Source: Bacteroidales bacterium
GTDB taxonomy: Bacteria > Bacteroidota > Bacteroidia > Bacteroidales > UBA1402
Length of the DNA stretch: 6,850 nt
Assembly (NCBI GenBank): GCA_023230125.1
Contig: JALNXZ010000084.1
Span: forward strand, 1 to 6,850
Direction: 5' to 3'
Under the pieces are notes generated by a model, which saw only the letters and a program-made list of their open reading frames with translations, did not search any database and was not told the origin of the DNA. The translations under genes and the position numbers were made by a program. Below, piece after piece: positions 1 through 6,512 of this stretch (the stretch's first letter is position 1; each line of letters opens with the position of its first letter).

Positions 1-1
1 C

Positions 2-58
2 GGTAAGCTTATCTACAAAGTTAACCGAAAGGTGCAGAGTCAACAGTCTGTTATCTGA
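2..58 (+). CDS. Possible C-terminal end of an upstream gene (partial)
   Basis: One frame is open from base 2 to a TGA stop at 56-58 and reads GKLIYKVNRKVQSQQSVI. The mix of residues looks like a basic protein tail, but 18 codons are too few to recognise a family. The 74 bases between this stop and the cold-shock gene are very AT-rich and noncoding in appearance, which fits a gene boundary here. Another frame is open from base 3 to about 122, but its composition (runs of Lys, Asn, Thr, Leu) looks like translated AT-rich spacer, so I prefer the shorter reading. It could equally be plain intergenic DNA. The upstream sequence would settle it. Confidence 0.3.
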   Translation, partial: GKLIYKVNRKVQSQQSVI

Positions 59-132
59 TAAAAAAAATAAATGGTTTATTACCAATAATTGTACAAAAAA
101 TCTTACATTACACTCAATTAATTAAAAAAACA

Positions 133-324
133 ATGAACAAAGGAACAGTTAAGTTTTTTAATGAATCAAAAGGTTTTGGTTTTATTAAAGATTCTGAATC
201 ATCTAAAGAGTATTTCGTACATTCAAATGGTCTAAAAGACCAAATCAATGAAAACGATGAAGTGACTTTTGACCTTGAAGAAGGGAAAAAAGGATTAAAT
301 GCAGTAAACGTCAAGCTTGCTTAG
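133..324 (+). CDS. Cold-shock domain protein (CspA family)
   Basis: This is a 63-aa single-domain protein made only of an OB-fold cold-shock domain, slightly shorter than the roughly 70 aa of E. coli CspA. The N-terminus MNKGTVKFFNESKGFGFI carries the RNP1-type nucleic-acid-binding motif (KGFGFI, residues 13-18). The RNP2-type segment is EYFVHS (about residues 27-32), where E. coli-type proteins have DIFVHF. The C-terminal GLNAVNVKLA is the usual last strand. Family members bind single-stranded RNA or DNA and act in the cytoplasm as RNA chaperones that loosen secondary structure. Whether this copy is cold-induced cannot be told from sequence. The ATG follows an A-rich stretch with no Shine-Dalgarno, as is common in Bacteroidota. 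The gene appears monocistronic: a strong hairpin lies 26 bases after the stop and the next gene is convergent. Confidence 0.95.
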   Translation: MNKGTVKFFNESKGFGFIKDSESSKEYFVHSNGLKDQINENDEVTFDLEEGKKGLNAVNVKLA

Positions 325-350
325 ACTATTACATATCAGACATTTAATAC

Positions 351-381
351 AAATCGAGCCTCAATAATTGAGGCTCGATTT
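351..381. terminator. Bidirectional intrinsic terminator between convergent genes
   Basis: A perfect 14-bp inverted repeat pairs 351-364 (AAATCGAGCCTCAA) with 368-381 (TTGAGGCTCGATTT) across a 3-base TAA spacer. The G+C-rich core is flanked by A at the left and T at the right of the stem, so each strand's transcript would end the stem in a short U run. It lies 26 bases after the cold-shock stop and 62 bases beyond the stop of the minus-strand NADH dehydrogenase gene. That is the expected place for a terminator shared by two convergent genes. The U run is short (three), so efficiency is not certain. Confidence 0.85.
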
Positions 382-443
382 AAAATAGTACGTCACACCA
401 AATTATTAGAAGGGATACCAAGTTTTGGCATAACCCTACAACT

Positions 444-1727
444 TTATTTCCTGGGTTTACTTCTGGTCTTGATGATTAATCTTAATGATTGGTCATAGGT
501 GATGTAATTCCAGAACCAGTTTATAAAAATCAGCACTTTATTTTTGACACCCAGAATGGATTTGAGGTGAATGACCATCCAAACCAACCAGCCCAAAAAA
601 CCCTGGAATTTTATGAATGGCAAATCGACGACGGCAAGATTGCGACCGACTGTGGCCATACTACCCAAATCTGTATATTTGAAGGCTCTTAATGGTTTGT
701 CCTTGGTCATTCTCTTGAAGTTCTCAGCCAGATTAGCAGCCTGCTGAATAGCAACTTGTGCAACCTGTGGATATCCTCTATGGTTCTCTTCTGTTGGCAT
801 CAAGGCTATATCACCGATGGCATAAATATTGGGATAACCTTTTATGAGATTTGTCTCATCCACGATGAAGCGGTCTCCGTTTCCGATTGATTCAGGCTTT
901 AATCCTTCCAACTTATTCCCCTTCACTCCTGCTGCCCAGATGAGTGTATTGGTACGGATACTTTTGCCATTGGATAACTGAACCACTTTCCCGTCAAAAG
1001 CATCGACAGCATCACCTAAAAGAACATTCACACCAAGTTTTTCAAGATATAAATGAGCTTTCTCAGAAGAAATTGCAGACATGCCATTCAACACTTTTGG
1101 AGCGGAATCCAGTAAGTAGATGTTCATTCTGTTGAAGTCTATTTCGGGATAGTCTTTTGGCAACACAAAACGTTTCATTTCAGCCAACGCACCACTTGTT
1201 TCAACGCCGGTTGGACCTGCACCTACAACGACAAAATTCATCAAGCCTGATATTTCATCAGGATCTTCACTGATCAACAAATTTTCAAAATTCTGCAGGA
1301 TGGCATTTCGCAAATTTAAGGCTTCAGAAATGGATTTCATCGGGTATGATTTCATCCGGATAGTTTCATTTCCGAAATAATTAGTGGTTGTACCAATGGC
1401 TATTACCAAATAATCATAATTCACGTAACCGATTGTGGTAGAGACCTTGTTTTTTTCAAAATTGATTTTCAATACTTCTGTCACACGAATATGAATGTTC
1501 TTTCTGGATTGAAAAACTTTACGATACGGGAATGAAATGGAACTGGGTTCAATACCGGCTGTTGCTACCTGATAAAGCAAGGGTTGGAACATGTGATAGT
1601 TGTGCATGTCTAACAAAACAATCTGATAGTTTGTCTTGATGAGTTCTGTTGCCAGTTTGAGGCCTGAAAAACCTCCTCCAATAACGACAATGCGTTTCCC
1701 TTTAACTTCTGGAATGTTTGCTCTCAT
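444..1727 (-). CDS. ndh: Type II NADH:quinone oxidoreductase (NDH-2)
   Basis: This is a 427-aa flavoprotein of the pyridine nucleotide-disulphide oxidoreductase superfamily. It transfers electrons from NADH via FAD to membrane quinone (menaquinone is likely in this phylum, by inference) without pumping ions. An N-terminal FAD-binding Rossmann motif VVIGGGFSGL spans about residues 14-23, with an acidic residue ending the second strand (D40). A second dinucleotide fold, VVVGAGPTGVE (166-176), binds NADH. IYAIGDIA (301-308) is the distal FAD motif. AQVAIQQ (323-329) matches the AQxAxQQ quinone-site signature of NDH-2. The last 55 residues are hydrophobic and aromatic with basic residues between (FLGWLVWMVIHLK, VLIFINWFWNYI), which fits peripheral attachment to the inner membrane face. 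The start at 1727 gives a short leader before the Rossmann strand, normal for the family. The gene lies 100 bases downstream of the PBP gene on the same strand. I see no convincing terminator between them, so cotranscription is possible. Confidence 0.93.
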   Translation of the reverse strand: MRANIPEVKGKRIVVIGGGFSGLKLATELIKTNYQIVLLDMHNYHMFQPLLYQVATAGIEPSSISFPYRKVFQSRKNIHIRVTEVLKINFEKNKVSTTIGYVNYDYLVIAIGTTTNYFGNETIRMKSYPMKSISEALNLRNAILQNFENLLISEDPDEISGLMNFVVVGAGPTGVETSGALAEMKRFVLPKDYPEIDFNRMNIYLLDSAPKVLNGMSAISSEKAHLYLEKLGVNVLLGDAVDAFDGKVVQLSNGKSIRTNTLIWAAGVKGNKLEGLKPESIGNGDRFIVDETNLIKGYPNIYAIGDIALMPTEENHRGYPQVAQVAIQQAANLAENFKRMTKDKPLRAFKYTDLGSMATVGRNLAVVDLPFIKFQGFLGWLVWMVIHLKSILGVKNKVLIFINWFWNYITYDQSLRLIIKTRSKPRK

Positions 1728-1827
1728 AAATCAATTATTAATAATATCATATTGGGGCAATCTCCCACAACAAGGAAGAATTGGTGTTTTTCGGTAAAAA
1801 ATTTGCTGGTACGATTCAATTCTTGAC

Positions 1828-4260
1828 TTATAAGCTATCAAAAACGCCGTTGGACGACTCTGTATCTTCTTCATCCGAAGAAGGTTCTCCGCCAGTACAG
1901 TTGTATTCAAAACCTGGAGGAACTCCGAAAGAATCACTTTCTGAATAACCTAGATTTTTGTCTTTATAGATCTTCTGCATGAAAAGGCACCAAATGGGTA
2001 AGGACATGTTGGCTCCTTGTCCTTCAGATGTAAAGTCAAAATGGATGTCGCGTTCTTCTCCACCAACCCAGACGCCAGCCACCAATCGAGGTGTGATGCC
2101 CATGAACCATCCATCGGAGTTGTTTTGGGTCGTACCGGTTTTACCTCCTATTTCGCCTTTAAGATTATATCTGAAACGAACTCGGCCTGCAGTTCCTTGA
2201 TCAACCACAGCACGCAACATAGACAGCATTTTATAGGATGTTTTTTCACTAAAGATTTCAGACATATGAGGTGAGAAATGGGTAATGATATTCCCATTTT
2301 TATCCTCAATGCGTGTCACAAACATAGGTTGTACACGTATTCCACGATTGGCAAAACTGGTATAGGCACTGACCATCTCTGCCACTGTTGCGTCGCAAGT
2401 ACCGACACAAAGTGAAACGACAGGATCCAGCTGACCATTCAAGCCAAACGAACGAAGCATGCGAACAAAGGCGTATGGCGAAAAATGGCTCATGACATAG
2501 GCTGATATCCAATTATTTGAATTGGCCAAGCCCCAACGGAGTGTTACAATCTCACCAACCCTGTTATGATTGGCATTACGTGGCGTCCAGGCCTCTCCGG
2601 TCTCTGTGGTGATTGTAGTTGGAACATTTTTAACCTGATCACAAGGTGAATACCCTTCTTCCATAGCCATAGTATAGAGGTATGGCTTGATGGTGGATCC
2701 GACCTGCCTGCGACCCATCATGACCATATCATATTGAAACGGCGTAAATGCTACTCCACCAACATAAGCCATCACATGTCCATTCATTGGATCCATAGCC
2801 ATAAATCCTGAACGCAAAAAATATTTATGATAACGAATAGAATCCAAAGGGCTCATGACCGTATCTTTCATTCCATCATAGGTAAAGACAGACATTTCAA
2901 CCTTCTTGTTGAAAACATCTTTGATTTCAATATCTGAAAACCCGGCATTTTTCATGGATCGATAGCGTTCTGATTGTCTGACACTTCTATACAGAATTTT
3001 CATTACTTGATTTTCACTCAGATTTTTAGAGTATGGTGCATAGTTTCTGCCTTTCTTCTCCTTGAAAAATTCATTTTGCAAATATCCACCTATATGTTCG
3101 TAGACTGCTTCTTCAGCGTAACGCTGCATACGGGAATCAATGGTGGTGTATATTTTAAGACCATCAGTATAAAGGTTGTAGTTGGAGCCATCTTCTTTGG
3201 TATTTTTTTTACACCATCCATAAAGGGGATTTGTTTCCCAGGCCAAAGAATCATCGCTGTATTGCTGGGCTTGCCAATCTGCATAACGAGATCTTTTGGG
3301 TTTGTCCTTGACCAATATCTGGCGCAAATATTCTCTGAAATATGGAGCCAGGCCTTCTTTATGATCTACCCGATGGAAGTTCATGTCCATGGGAAGAGTC
3401 TGTAAGGAATCACAGACAGATTCAGAGATAAAGTCAGCTTTTCGCATCTGATTCAAAACGACATTGCGCCTTTGCCTGGAACGTTCACTATATCGCTTGG
3501 GATTGAAATAGGTCGCATTTTTGCACATGCCGACCAAAGTCGCCGATTGCTCCAAATTCAGTTTATCCGGAGTCGTTCCAAAATAGACGGAAGCTGCAGT
3601 CTTGATGCCGACAGCATTGTTTCCAAAGTCATATTGATTGAGGTACATGGTCAGAATCTCTTCCTTGGTATAGAAACGTTCCAACTGAACGGCTATCACC
3701 CATTCGATGGGTTTTTGCATTCCTCTTTGAAAGACATTTTTTGCATGTGGAGTATAAAGAAGTTTAGCCAATTGTTGTGTAATGGTACTGCCACCTCCCG
3801 CGTTTTTTTGTAAAAACAATCCGCGTTTTACAATGGCTCTGAAAAGAGCCTTAACATCAATACCGGAATGACTTTTGAAACGGATATCTTCTGTTGCGAT
3901 CAAAGCCTTGACCAAATATGGAGAAAGTTGATTATAAGTCACAGGCACCCTGTTCCCTCCCTCACCATAATAATAAGTACTCAACATTTCTCCATCTGAG
4001 GATATGACCTCTGTGGCAAATTTATTCTTGGGATTTTCCAATTCTTCAATGGGTGGCATATACCCTACCTTTCCATTGGCAATCAAAATGAACATAATGA
4101 CAGACAGAACAAATCCTATTCCGACAGCCCACCAAAAAACACGAATTACTTTGTCTAAAGTCTCCTTATTTAAAGGGCTTTGCGAATATCCGCCTTTTTT
4201 TTTATTGAAAGATTTTTTTGTATTTCTTAGTGAATATCTATATTCTTGACCCATTTTCAT
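1828..4260 (-). CDS. Bifunctional class A penicillin-binding protein (PBP1A-type)
   Basis: This 810-aa bitopic inner-membrane enzyme polymerises lipid II into glycan strands and crosslinks the stem peptides in the periplasm. A basic cytoplasmic tail (residues 1-38, many Lys/Arg) precedes one membrane segment (about 39-61). The GT51 glycosyltransferase domain follows, with ATEDIRFKSHSGID (catalytic Glu 124), GGGSTITQQLAKLLY (155-169), KPIEWVIAVQLER (conserved Glu 186) and EEILTMYLNQYDFGNNAVGI (200-219). The transpeptidase domain shows all three active-site motifs: SxxK as STIK (522-525, nucleophile Ser522), SxN as SNN (581-583) and KTG (707-709). The C-terminus is acidic and Ser-rich (about 790-804) and has no recognisable domain. 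Length and layout match Bacteroidales PBP1A homologues. The ATG at 4260 is followed two codons later by a second ATG (4254), so the start could be two residues shorter. It is transcribed divergently from pyrB. mrcA or ponA would be the usual names, but I do not assign one. Confidence 0.95.
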   Translation of the reverse strand: MKMGQEYRYSLRNTKKSFNKKKGGYSQSPLNKETLDKVIRVFWWAVGIGFVLSVIMFILIANGKVGYMPPIEELENPKNKFATEVISSDGEMLSTYYYGEGGNRVPVTYNQLSPYLVKALIATEDIRFKSHSGIDVKALFRAIVKRGLFLQKNAGGGSTITQQLAKLLYTPHAKNVFQRGMQKPIEWVIAVQLERFYTKEEILTMYLNQYDFGNNAVGIKTAASVYFGTTPDKLNLEQSATLVGMCKNATYFNPKRYSERSRQRRNVVLNQMRKADFISESVCDSLQTLPMDMNFHRVDHKEGLAPYFREYLRQILVKDKPKRSRYADWQAQQYSDDSLAWETNPLYGWCKKNTKEDGSNYNLYTDGLKIYTTIDSRMQRYAEEAVYEHIGGYLQNEFFKEKKGRNYAPYSKNLSENQVMKILYRSVRQSERYRSMKNAGFSDIEIKDVFNKKVEMSVFTYDGMKDTVMSPLDSIRYHKYFLRSGFMAMDPMNGHVMAYVGGVAFTPFQYDMVMMGRRQVGSTIKPYLYTMAMEEGYSPCDQVKNVPTTITTETGEAWTPRNANHNRVGEIVTLRWGLANSNNWISAYVMSHFSPYAFVRMLRSFGLNGQLDPVVSLCVGTCDATVAEMVSAYTSFANRGIRVQPMFVTRIEDKNGNIITHFSPHMSEIFSEKTSYKMLSMLRAVVDQGTAGRVRFRYNLKGEIGGKTGTTQNNSDGWFMGITPRLVAGVWVGGEERDIHFDFTSEGQGANMSLPIWCLFMQKIYKDKNLGYSESDSFGVPPGFEYNCTGGEPSSDEEDTESSNGVFDSL

Positions 4261-4302
4261 CGAAATTTTTATAAGTCTGGGATACCATCAAAATTTAACA
4301 CG

Positions 4303-4333
4303 TAAAAGTACACTTTTCTTTGACATCAGTCAA
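4303..4333 (-). promoter_or_regulatory. Candidate Bacteroides-type promoter for the PBP gene
   Basis: Read on the minus strand, TTG (4333-4331) is followed by exactly 20 bases and then TACTTTTA (4310-4303). This matches the Bacteroides consensus of a -33 TTG and a -7 TAnnTTTG box about 19-21 bases apart in seven of eight -7 positions; the last G is A. Transcription would begin roughly 5-8 bases further, giving a 5' leader of about 35-40 bases before the ATG at 4260. No other -7-like box lies as well placed. Assignment is by pattern only. Confidence 0.5.
4320..4333. repeat. Short inverted repeat in the divergent pbp/pyrB region
   Basis: TTGAC-ATCA-GTCAA is a 14-base sequence with two perfect 5-bp half-sites. 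Its right half contains the -33 TTG of the candidate PBP promoter on the minus strand, so a protein bound here could block or alter that promoter. It sits about 60 bases upstream of the pyrB -7 box. A 5-bp repeat of this kind can arise by chance in 167 bases, so operator function is only a possibility. Confidence 0.25.
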
Positions 4334-4390
4334 CATGATTTTTCCATTTGTTTTTTTACAACGGTCATATCCTTTCTGTAAAAAATTTTG

Positions 4391-4398
4391 TACTTTTG
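4391..4398 (+). promoter_or_regulatory. Candidate -7 box of the pyrB promoter
   Basis: TACTTTTG matches the Bacteroides -7 consensus TAnnTTTG at every defined base. It lies 29 bases before the pyrB ATG at 4428, so the untranslated leader would be only about 20-25 bases. No good -33 TTG is found at the usual distance: the bases around 4365-4372 read TCATATCC, and the nearest upstream TTTG (4347-4350) is 40 bases away. The leader is too short to hold an E. coli pyrBI-type attenuator with leader peptide and hairpin, and I see none. Confidence 0.55.
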
Positions 4399-4427
4399 TT
4401 TATTCTATAACCAACAGAATCAACGGT

Positions 4428-5339
4428 ATGTCATCCAAAAGCATTGTTTCCATTACTGATTATTCCACAGATCAGATACTAAGTATTTTAGACAGTGCGG
4501 CGACCTTCGAGGCCAACCCCAATCAAACCATATTGAACGGAAAAGTTGCAGCTACACTCTTTTTTGAGCCTTCCACCCGTACACGTCTGAGCTTTGAAAC
4601 AGCAGTAAACAGATTAGGTGGCCGAGTCATCGGTTTTTCTGATGCTTCAACATCTAGTTCAGTTAAAGGTGAAACCTTAAACGATACCATTAAGATGGTG
4701 TCCAACTATGCCGACATCATCATCATGAGACATCATTTGGAAGGTGCTGCCCGTTACGCTTCTGAAGTCACATCCGTGCCCATCATCAACGCAGGCGACG
4801 GATCCAACCAGCATCCGTCACAAACGATGCTTGACTTGTATTCCATTCGGAAAACGCAAGGCAGACTCGACAATATCAAAATTGCCATGGTGGGAGACCT
4901 TAAATACGGACGCACAGTACACTCTCTCCTGATTGCATTGACTCATTTTTCTCCCCAATTTTACTTTATTGCTCCCGATGAATTGAGAATGCCTGAAGAA
5001 TACAAGATTATTTGTGACAAGAAAGGCATTCCATACGAAGAGCGGACAGAATTTAATACTGACATCATCAACGAAGTGGACATCCTTTATATGACCAGGG
5101 TTCAGAAAGAGCGTTTTACAGACCAGATGGAATATGAGAAAGTAAAGAATGTATATACCTTGCGCAATAAGATGCTGGAGCATTCAAAGGACAACTTGCG
5201 TATCCTGCATCCACTCCCAAGGGTCAATGAAATTGACATGGATGTGGATGCCAACCCAAAGGCTTACTATTTTGAACAGGCCAGAAACGGACTTTATGCC
5301 CGTCAGGCTATGATTTGCGATACCTTGGGTCTGATTTAA
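4428..5339 (+). CDS. pyrB: Aspartate carbamoyltransferase, catalytic chain
   Basis: This 303-aa cytoplasmic enzyme joins carbamoyl phosphate and L-aspartate to give N-carbamoyl-L-aspartate, the committed step of de novo pyrimidine synthesis. The carbamoyl-phosphate loop [15 protein letters not shown] is at 45-59 and the mobile loop SSSVKGETL (76-84) carries the active-site Lys80. Other conserved elements are [14 protein letters not shown] (100-113), [12 protein letters not shown] (129-140), [12 protein letters not shown] (156-167), MTRVQKERF (212-220) and HPLPRVNEI (261-269). The frame is open 36 codons further upstream to a TTG at 4320. That extension would run through the -7 box and is rich in Phe and Cys with no family similarity, so I choose the ATG at 4428, which gives the usual 300-310 aa. 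pyrI follows after 12 bases, so the product should assemble into the allosteric holoenzyme of catalytic trimers and regulatory dimers. Confidence 0.97.
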   Translation: MSSKSIVSITDYSTDQILSILDSAATFEANPNQTILNGKVAATLFFEPSTRTRLSFETAVNRLGGRVIGFSDASTSSSVKGETLNDTIKMVSNYADIIIMRHHLEGAARYASEVTSVPIINAGDGSNQHPSQTMLDLYSIRKTQGRLDNIKIAMVGDLKYGRTVHSLLIALTHFSPQFYFIAPDELRMPEEYKIICDKKGIPYEERTEFNTDIINEVDILYMTRVQKERFTDQMEYEKVKNVYTLRNKMLEHSKDNLRILHPLPRVNEIDMDVDANPKAYYFEQARNGLYARQAMICDTLGLI

Positions 5340-5351
5340 ACAGATGAAATC

Positions 5352-5816
5352 ATGATAACAAACAATGAAAAAGAACTTCAGGTAAAAGCCCTGAGAAATG
5401 GAACTGTAATTGACCATATACCCTCTGACATCTTATTCAAAGTGGTTTCTTTACTGCAATTGGACAGCGTAAAGAATCAGATTACCATTGGTAACAACCT
5501 AACGAGTAAACGCATGGGCAAAAAAGGAATTATCAAGATTTCCGATTGTTACTATGAGGAAGAAGAAATAAGCAGAATCGCTTTGATTGCTCCTGATGCT
5601 AAAATAAATATCATTCGAAATTTTGAAGTAATCGAAAAAAAGGTTCTGAGTTTACCGGATAATTTTACAGGAATCGTCAAATGTCCGAATCCGAAATGTA
5701 TCACCAACAATGAACCGATGAAGACTAAGTTTGAGGTCATTAAAAAAAATCCGGTTGTATTGAGGTGTCCGTATTGCGAGCGAGAGATTCAACAGGAAGA
5801 CATTCAATTGTTATAG
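5352..5816 (+). CDS. pyrI: Aspartate carbamoyltransferase, regulatory chain
   Basis: This 154-aa subunit has no catalytic activity. In the family it binds CTP or ATP in the N-terminal domain and contacts PyrB through a C-terminal zinc domain. The N-terminal part begins KELQVKALRNGTVIDHIP (7-24), the usual first strand and nucleotide-site region; NLTSKRMGKKGIIKI (49-63) is the second conserved block. The zinc ligands are intact: Cys111 and Cys116 (CPNPKC), then Cys139 and Cys142 (CPYC), nearly the same numbering as E. coli (109, 114, 138, 141). Length equals the family norm of about 153. It is 12 bases after pyrB and 2 bases before the flavin reductase gene, so all three are very likely one transcript. 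Feedback control by nucleotides is inferred from the family. Confidence 0.97.
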   Translation: MITNNEKELQVKALRNGTVIDHIPSDILFKVVSLLQLDSVKNQITIGNNLTSKRMGKKGIIKISDCYYEEEEISRIALIAPDAKINIIRNFEVIEKKVLSLPDNFTGIVKCPNPKCITNNEPMKTKFEVIKKNPVVLRCPYCEREIQQEDIQLL

Positions 5817-5818
5817 AT

Positions 5819-6388
5819 ATGAAAAAAGATTGGAAACCCGGAACAATGATTTATCCGTTGCCGGCTGTTATGATCAGTTGCGGTGCTGATGAAAGTGAAT
5901 ACAATATCATGACTGTTTCATGGGTTGGAACCATTTGCACCAATCCGCCCATGTGCTACATTTCTGTCCGCCCTGAACGTCATTCTTATCCCATCATAAA
6001 AAAGAACATGGAATTTGTCATCAACCTGACTACCAAAGAGTTGGCTTATGCTACAGATTGGTGTGGTGTTCGTTCAGGCAAAGACTTCAACAAGTTTACA
6101 GAGATGAAACTGACTCCAGGTAAAGGATCTGTAGTAAAAGCTCCGATCATTGAGGAATCCCCTCTTTGCATCGAATGTCGGGTACGTGAGATTGTGAGTC
6201 TGGGTTCACATGACATGTTCATTGCCGATGTTGTCAACGTACAGGCCGATGAAAAATTCATCAATGAAGAAACAGGTGTTTTCGAACTGGAAGAAGCTGA
6301 TTTACTCGTTTATTCTCATGGCTTCTACCATGAGATAGGAAAGCAGATGGGAAAATTCGGCTGGTCTGTACAGAAAAAGAAAAAATAG
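5819..6388 (+). CDS. Flavin reductase-like domain protein (flavoredoxin type)
   Basis: This 189-aa protein matches the FMN-binding flavin reductase-like family. Recognisable parts are the N-terminal PLPAVMISCG (14-22), the core IMTVSWVGTICTNPPMCYISVRPERHSYPII (30-60), FVINLTTKELAYATDWCGVRSGKDFNKF (66-93), and the late IVSLGSHDMFIADVVNV (125-141). The family binds FMN and includes NAD(P)H:flavin reductases and flavoredoxins that pass electrons to partner proteins; the partner cannot be told here. Cys residues at 22, 40, 46, 82, 117 and 120 are noted, but no iron-sulphur pattern is clear. The frame is open to a GTG at 5765 inside pyrI, but the extra 18 residues have no family character. I choose the ATG at 5819, 2 bases after the pyrI stop, which implies translational coupling. 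The protein ends in a run of lysines. Confidence 0.88.
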   Translation: MKKDWKPGTMIYPLPAVMISCGADESEYNIMTVSWVGTICTNPPMCYISVRPERHSYPIIKKNMEFVINLTTKELAYATDWCGVRSGKDFNKFTEMKLTPGKGSVVKAPIIEESPLCIECRVREIVSLGSHDMFIADVVNVQADEKFINEETGVFELEEADLLVYSHGFYHEIGKQMGKFGWSVQKKKK

Positions 6389-6410
6389 AGGTCAAGTTAA
6401 AAAAGAATAT

Positions 6411-6418
6411 TACCTTTG
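6411..6418 (+). promoter_or_regulatory. Candidate -7 box of the glyA promoter
   Basis: TACCTTTG matches TAnnTTTG at every defined base, 22 bases after the flavin reductase stop and 94 bases before the glyA ATG. No clear -33 TTG stands 19-21 bases upstream, where the sequence is AGAGGTCAAG. If used, transcription would start near 6424-6426 and leave a leader of about 87-90 bases, long for this window. It suggests glyA has its own promoter and does not depend only on read-through from pyrB. Confidence 0.55.
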
Positions 6419-6425
6419 CAGCTTC

Positions 6426-6457
6426 AAAAAAAGACCGACTTAATGGTCTTGCTTTTT
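6426..6457 (+). terminator. Terminator-like hairpin after the pyr cluster / in the glyA leader
   Basis: AAGACC (6431-6436) and GGTCTT (6445-6450) form a 6-bp stem with an 8-base loop, followed by GC and five T (6453-6457). The A run before the stem (6426-6432) can partly pair with that T run. Two readings are possible. It may end transcripts coming from pyrB-pyrI-flavin reductase, 42 bases after the last stop. Alternatively, since it sits just downstream of the likely glyA start point, it may be a 5' structure of the glyA mRNA. The stem is modest, so termination would be partial at best. Confidence 0.4.
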
Positions 6458-6480
6458 CGCAATTATTTGCGTCCTATTGC
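6458..6480 (+). promoter_or_regulatory. Second, switchable-looking hairpin in the glyA leader
   Basis: CGCAA (6458-6462) pairs with TTGCG (6467-6471) around a 4-base loop. The same left arm can instead pair as GCAAT (6459-6463) with ATTGC (6476-6480), or as GCAA (6459-6462) with TTGC (6449-6452) upstream, which would break the preceding hairpin. These exclusive pairings resemble the layout of regulatory leaders, but each stem is only 4-5 bp and the sequence matches no riboswitch class I recognise. Chance pairing in AT-rich DNA is a real alternative. Confidence 0.25.
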
Positions 6481-6512
6481 TTGAAAAATTTCATTTATAT
6501 ACGATAGTTCAT

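Noticed and set aside
71..97. Possible promoter or structured cold-shock leader upstream of the csp gene (TGGT-TTATT-ACCA and nearby AT-rich DNA)
   Set aside because: The stem is only 4 bp and no TAnnTTTG box with an upstream TTG was found, so no promoter or thermosensor can be supported.
2974..3405. 143-codon open frame on the plus strand with hydrophobic stretches
   Set aside because: It is fully antisense to the transpeptidase and linker part of the PBP gene, which has intact family motifs. The hydrophobic look follows from reading Lys/Glu-rich codons backwards. No family resemblance was seen.
4320..4325. TTGACA as a sigma70-type -35 box on the plus strand
   Set aside because: No TATAAT-like box stands 17 bases on, and the phylum uses a different promoter consensus. 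The bases are better explained as part of the inverted repeat.
4320..4427. 36-codon N-terminal extension of pyrB from a TTG start
   Set aside because: It would overlap the inverted repeat and the -7 box, has no resemblance to the family N-terminus, and the ATG at 4428 gives the normal length.
5765..5818. Upstream GTG start for the flavin reductase, overlapping the pyrI zinc domain
   Set aside because: The 18 added residues are a frame-shifted reading of conserved pyrI codons and do not look like the family. The ATG at 5819 is well placed after the pyrI stop.
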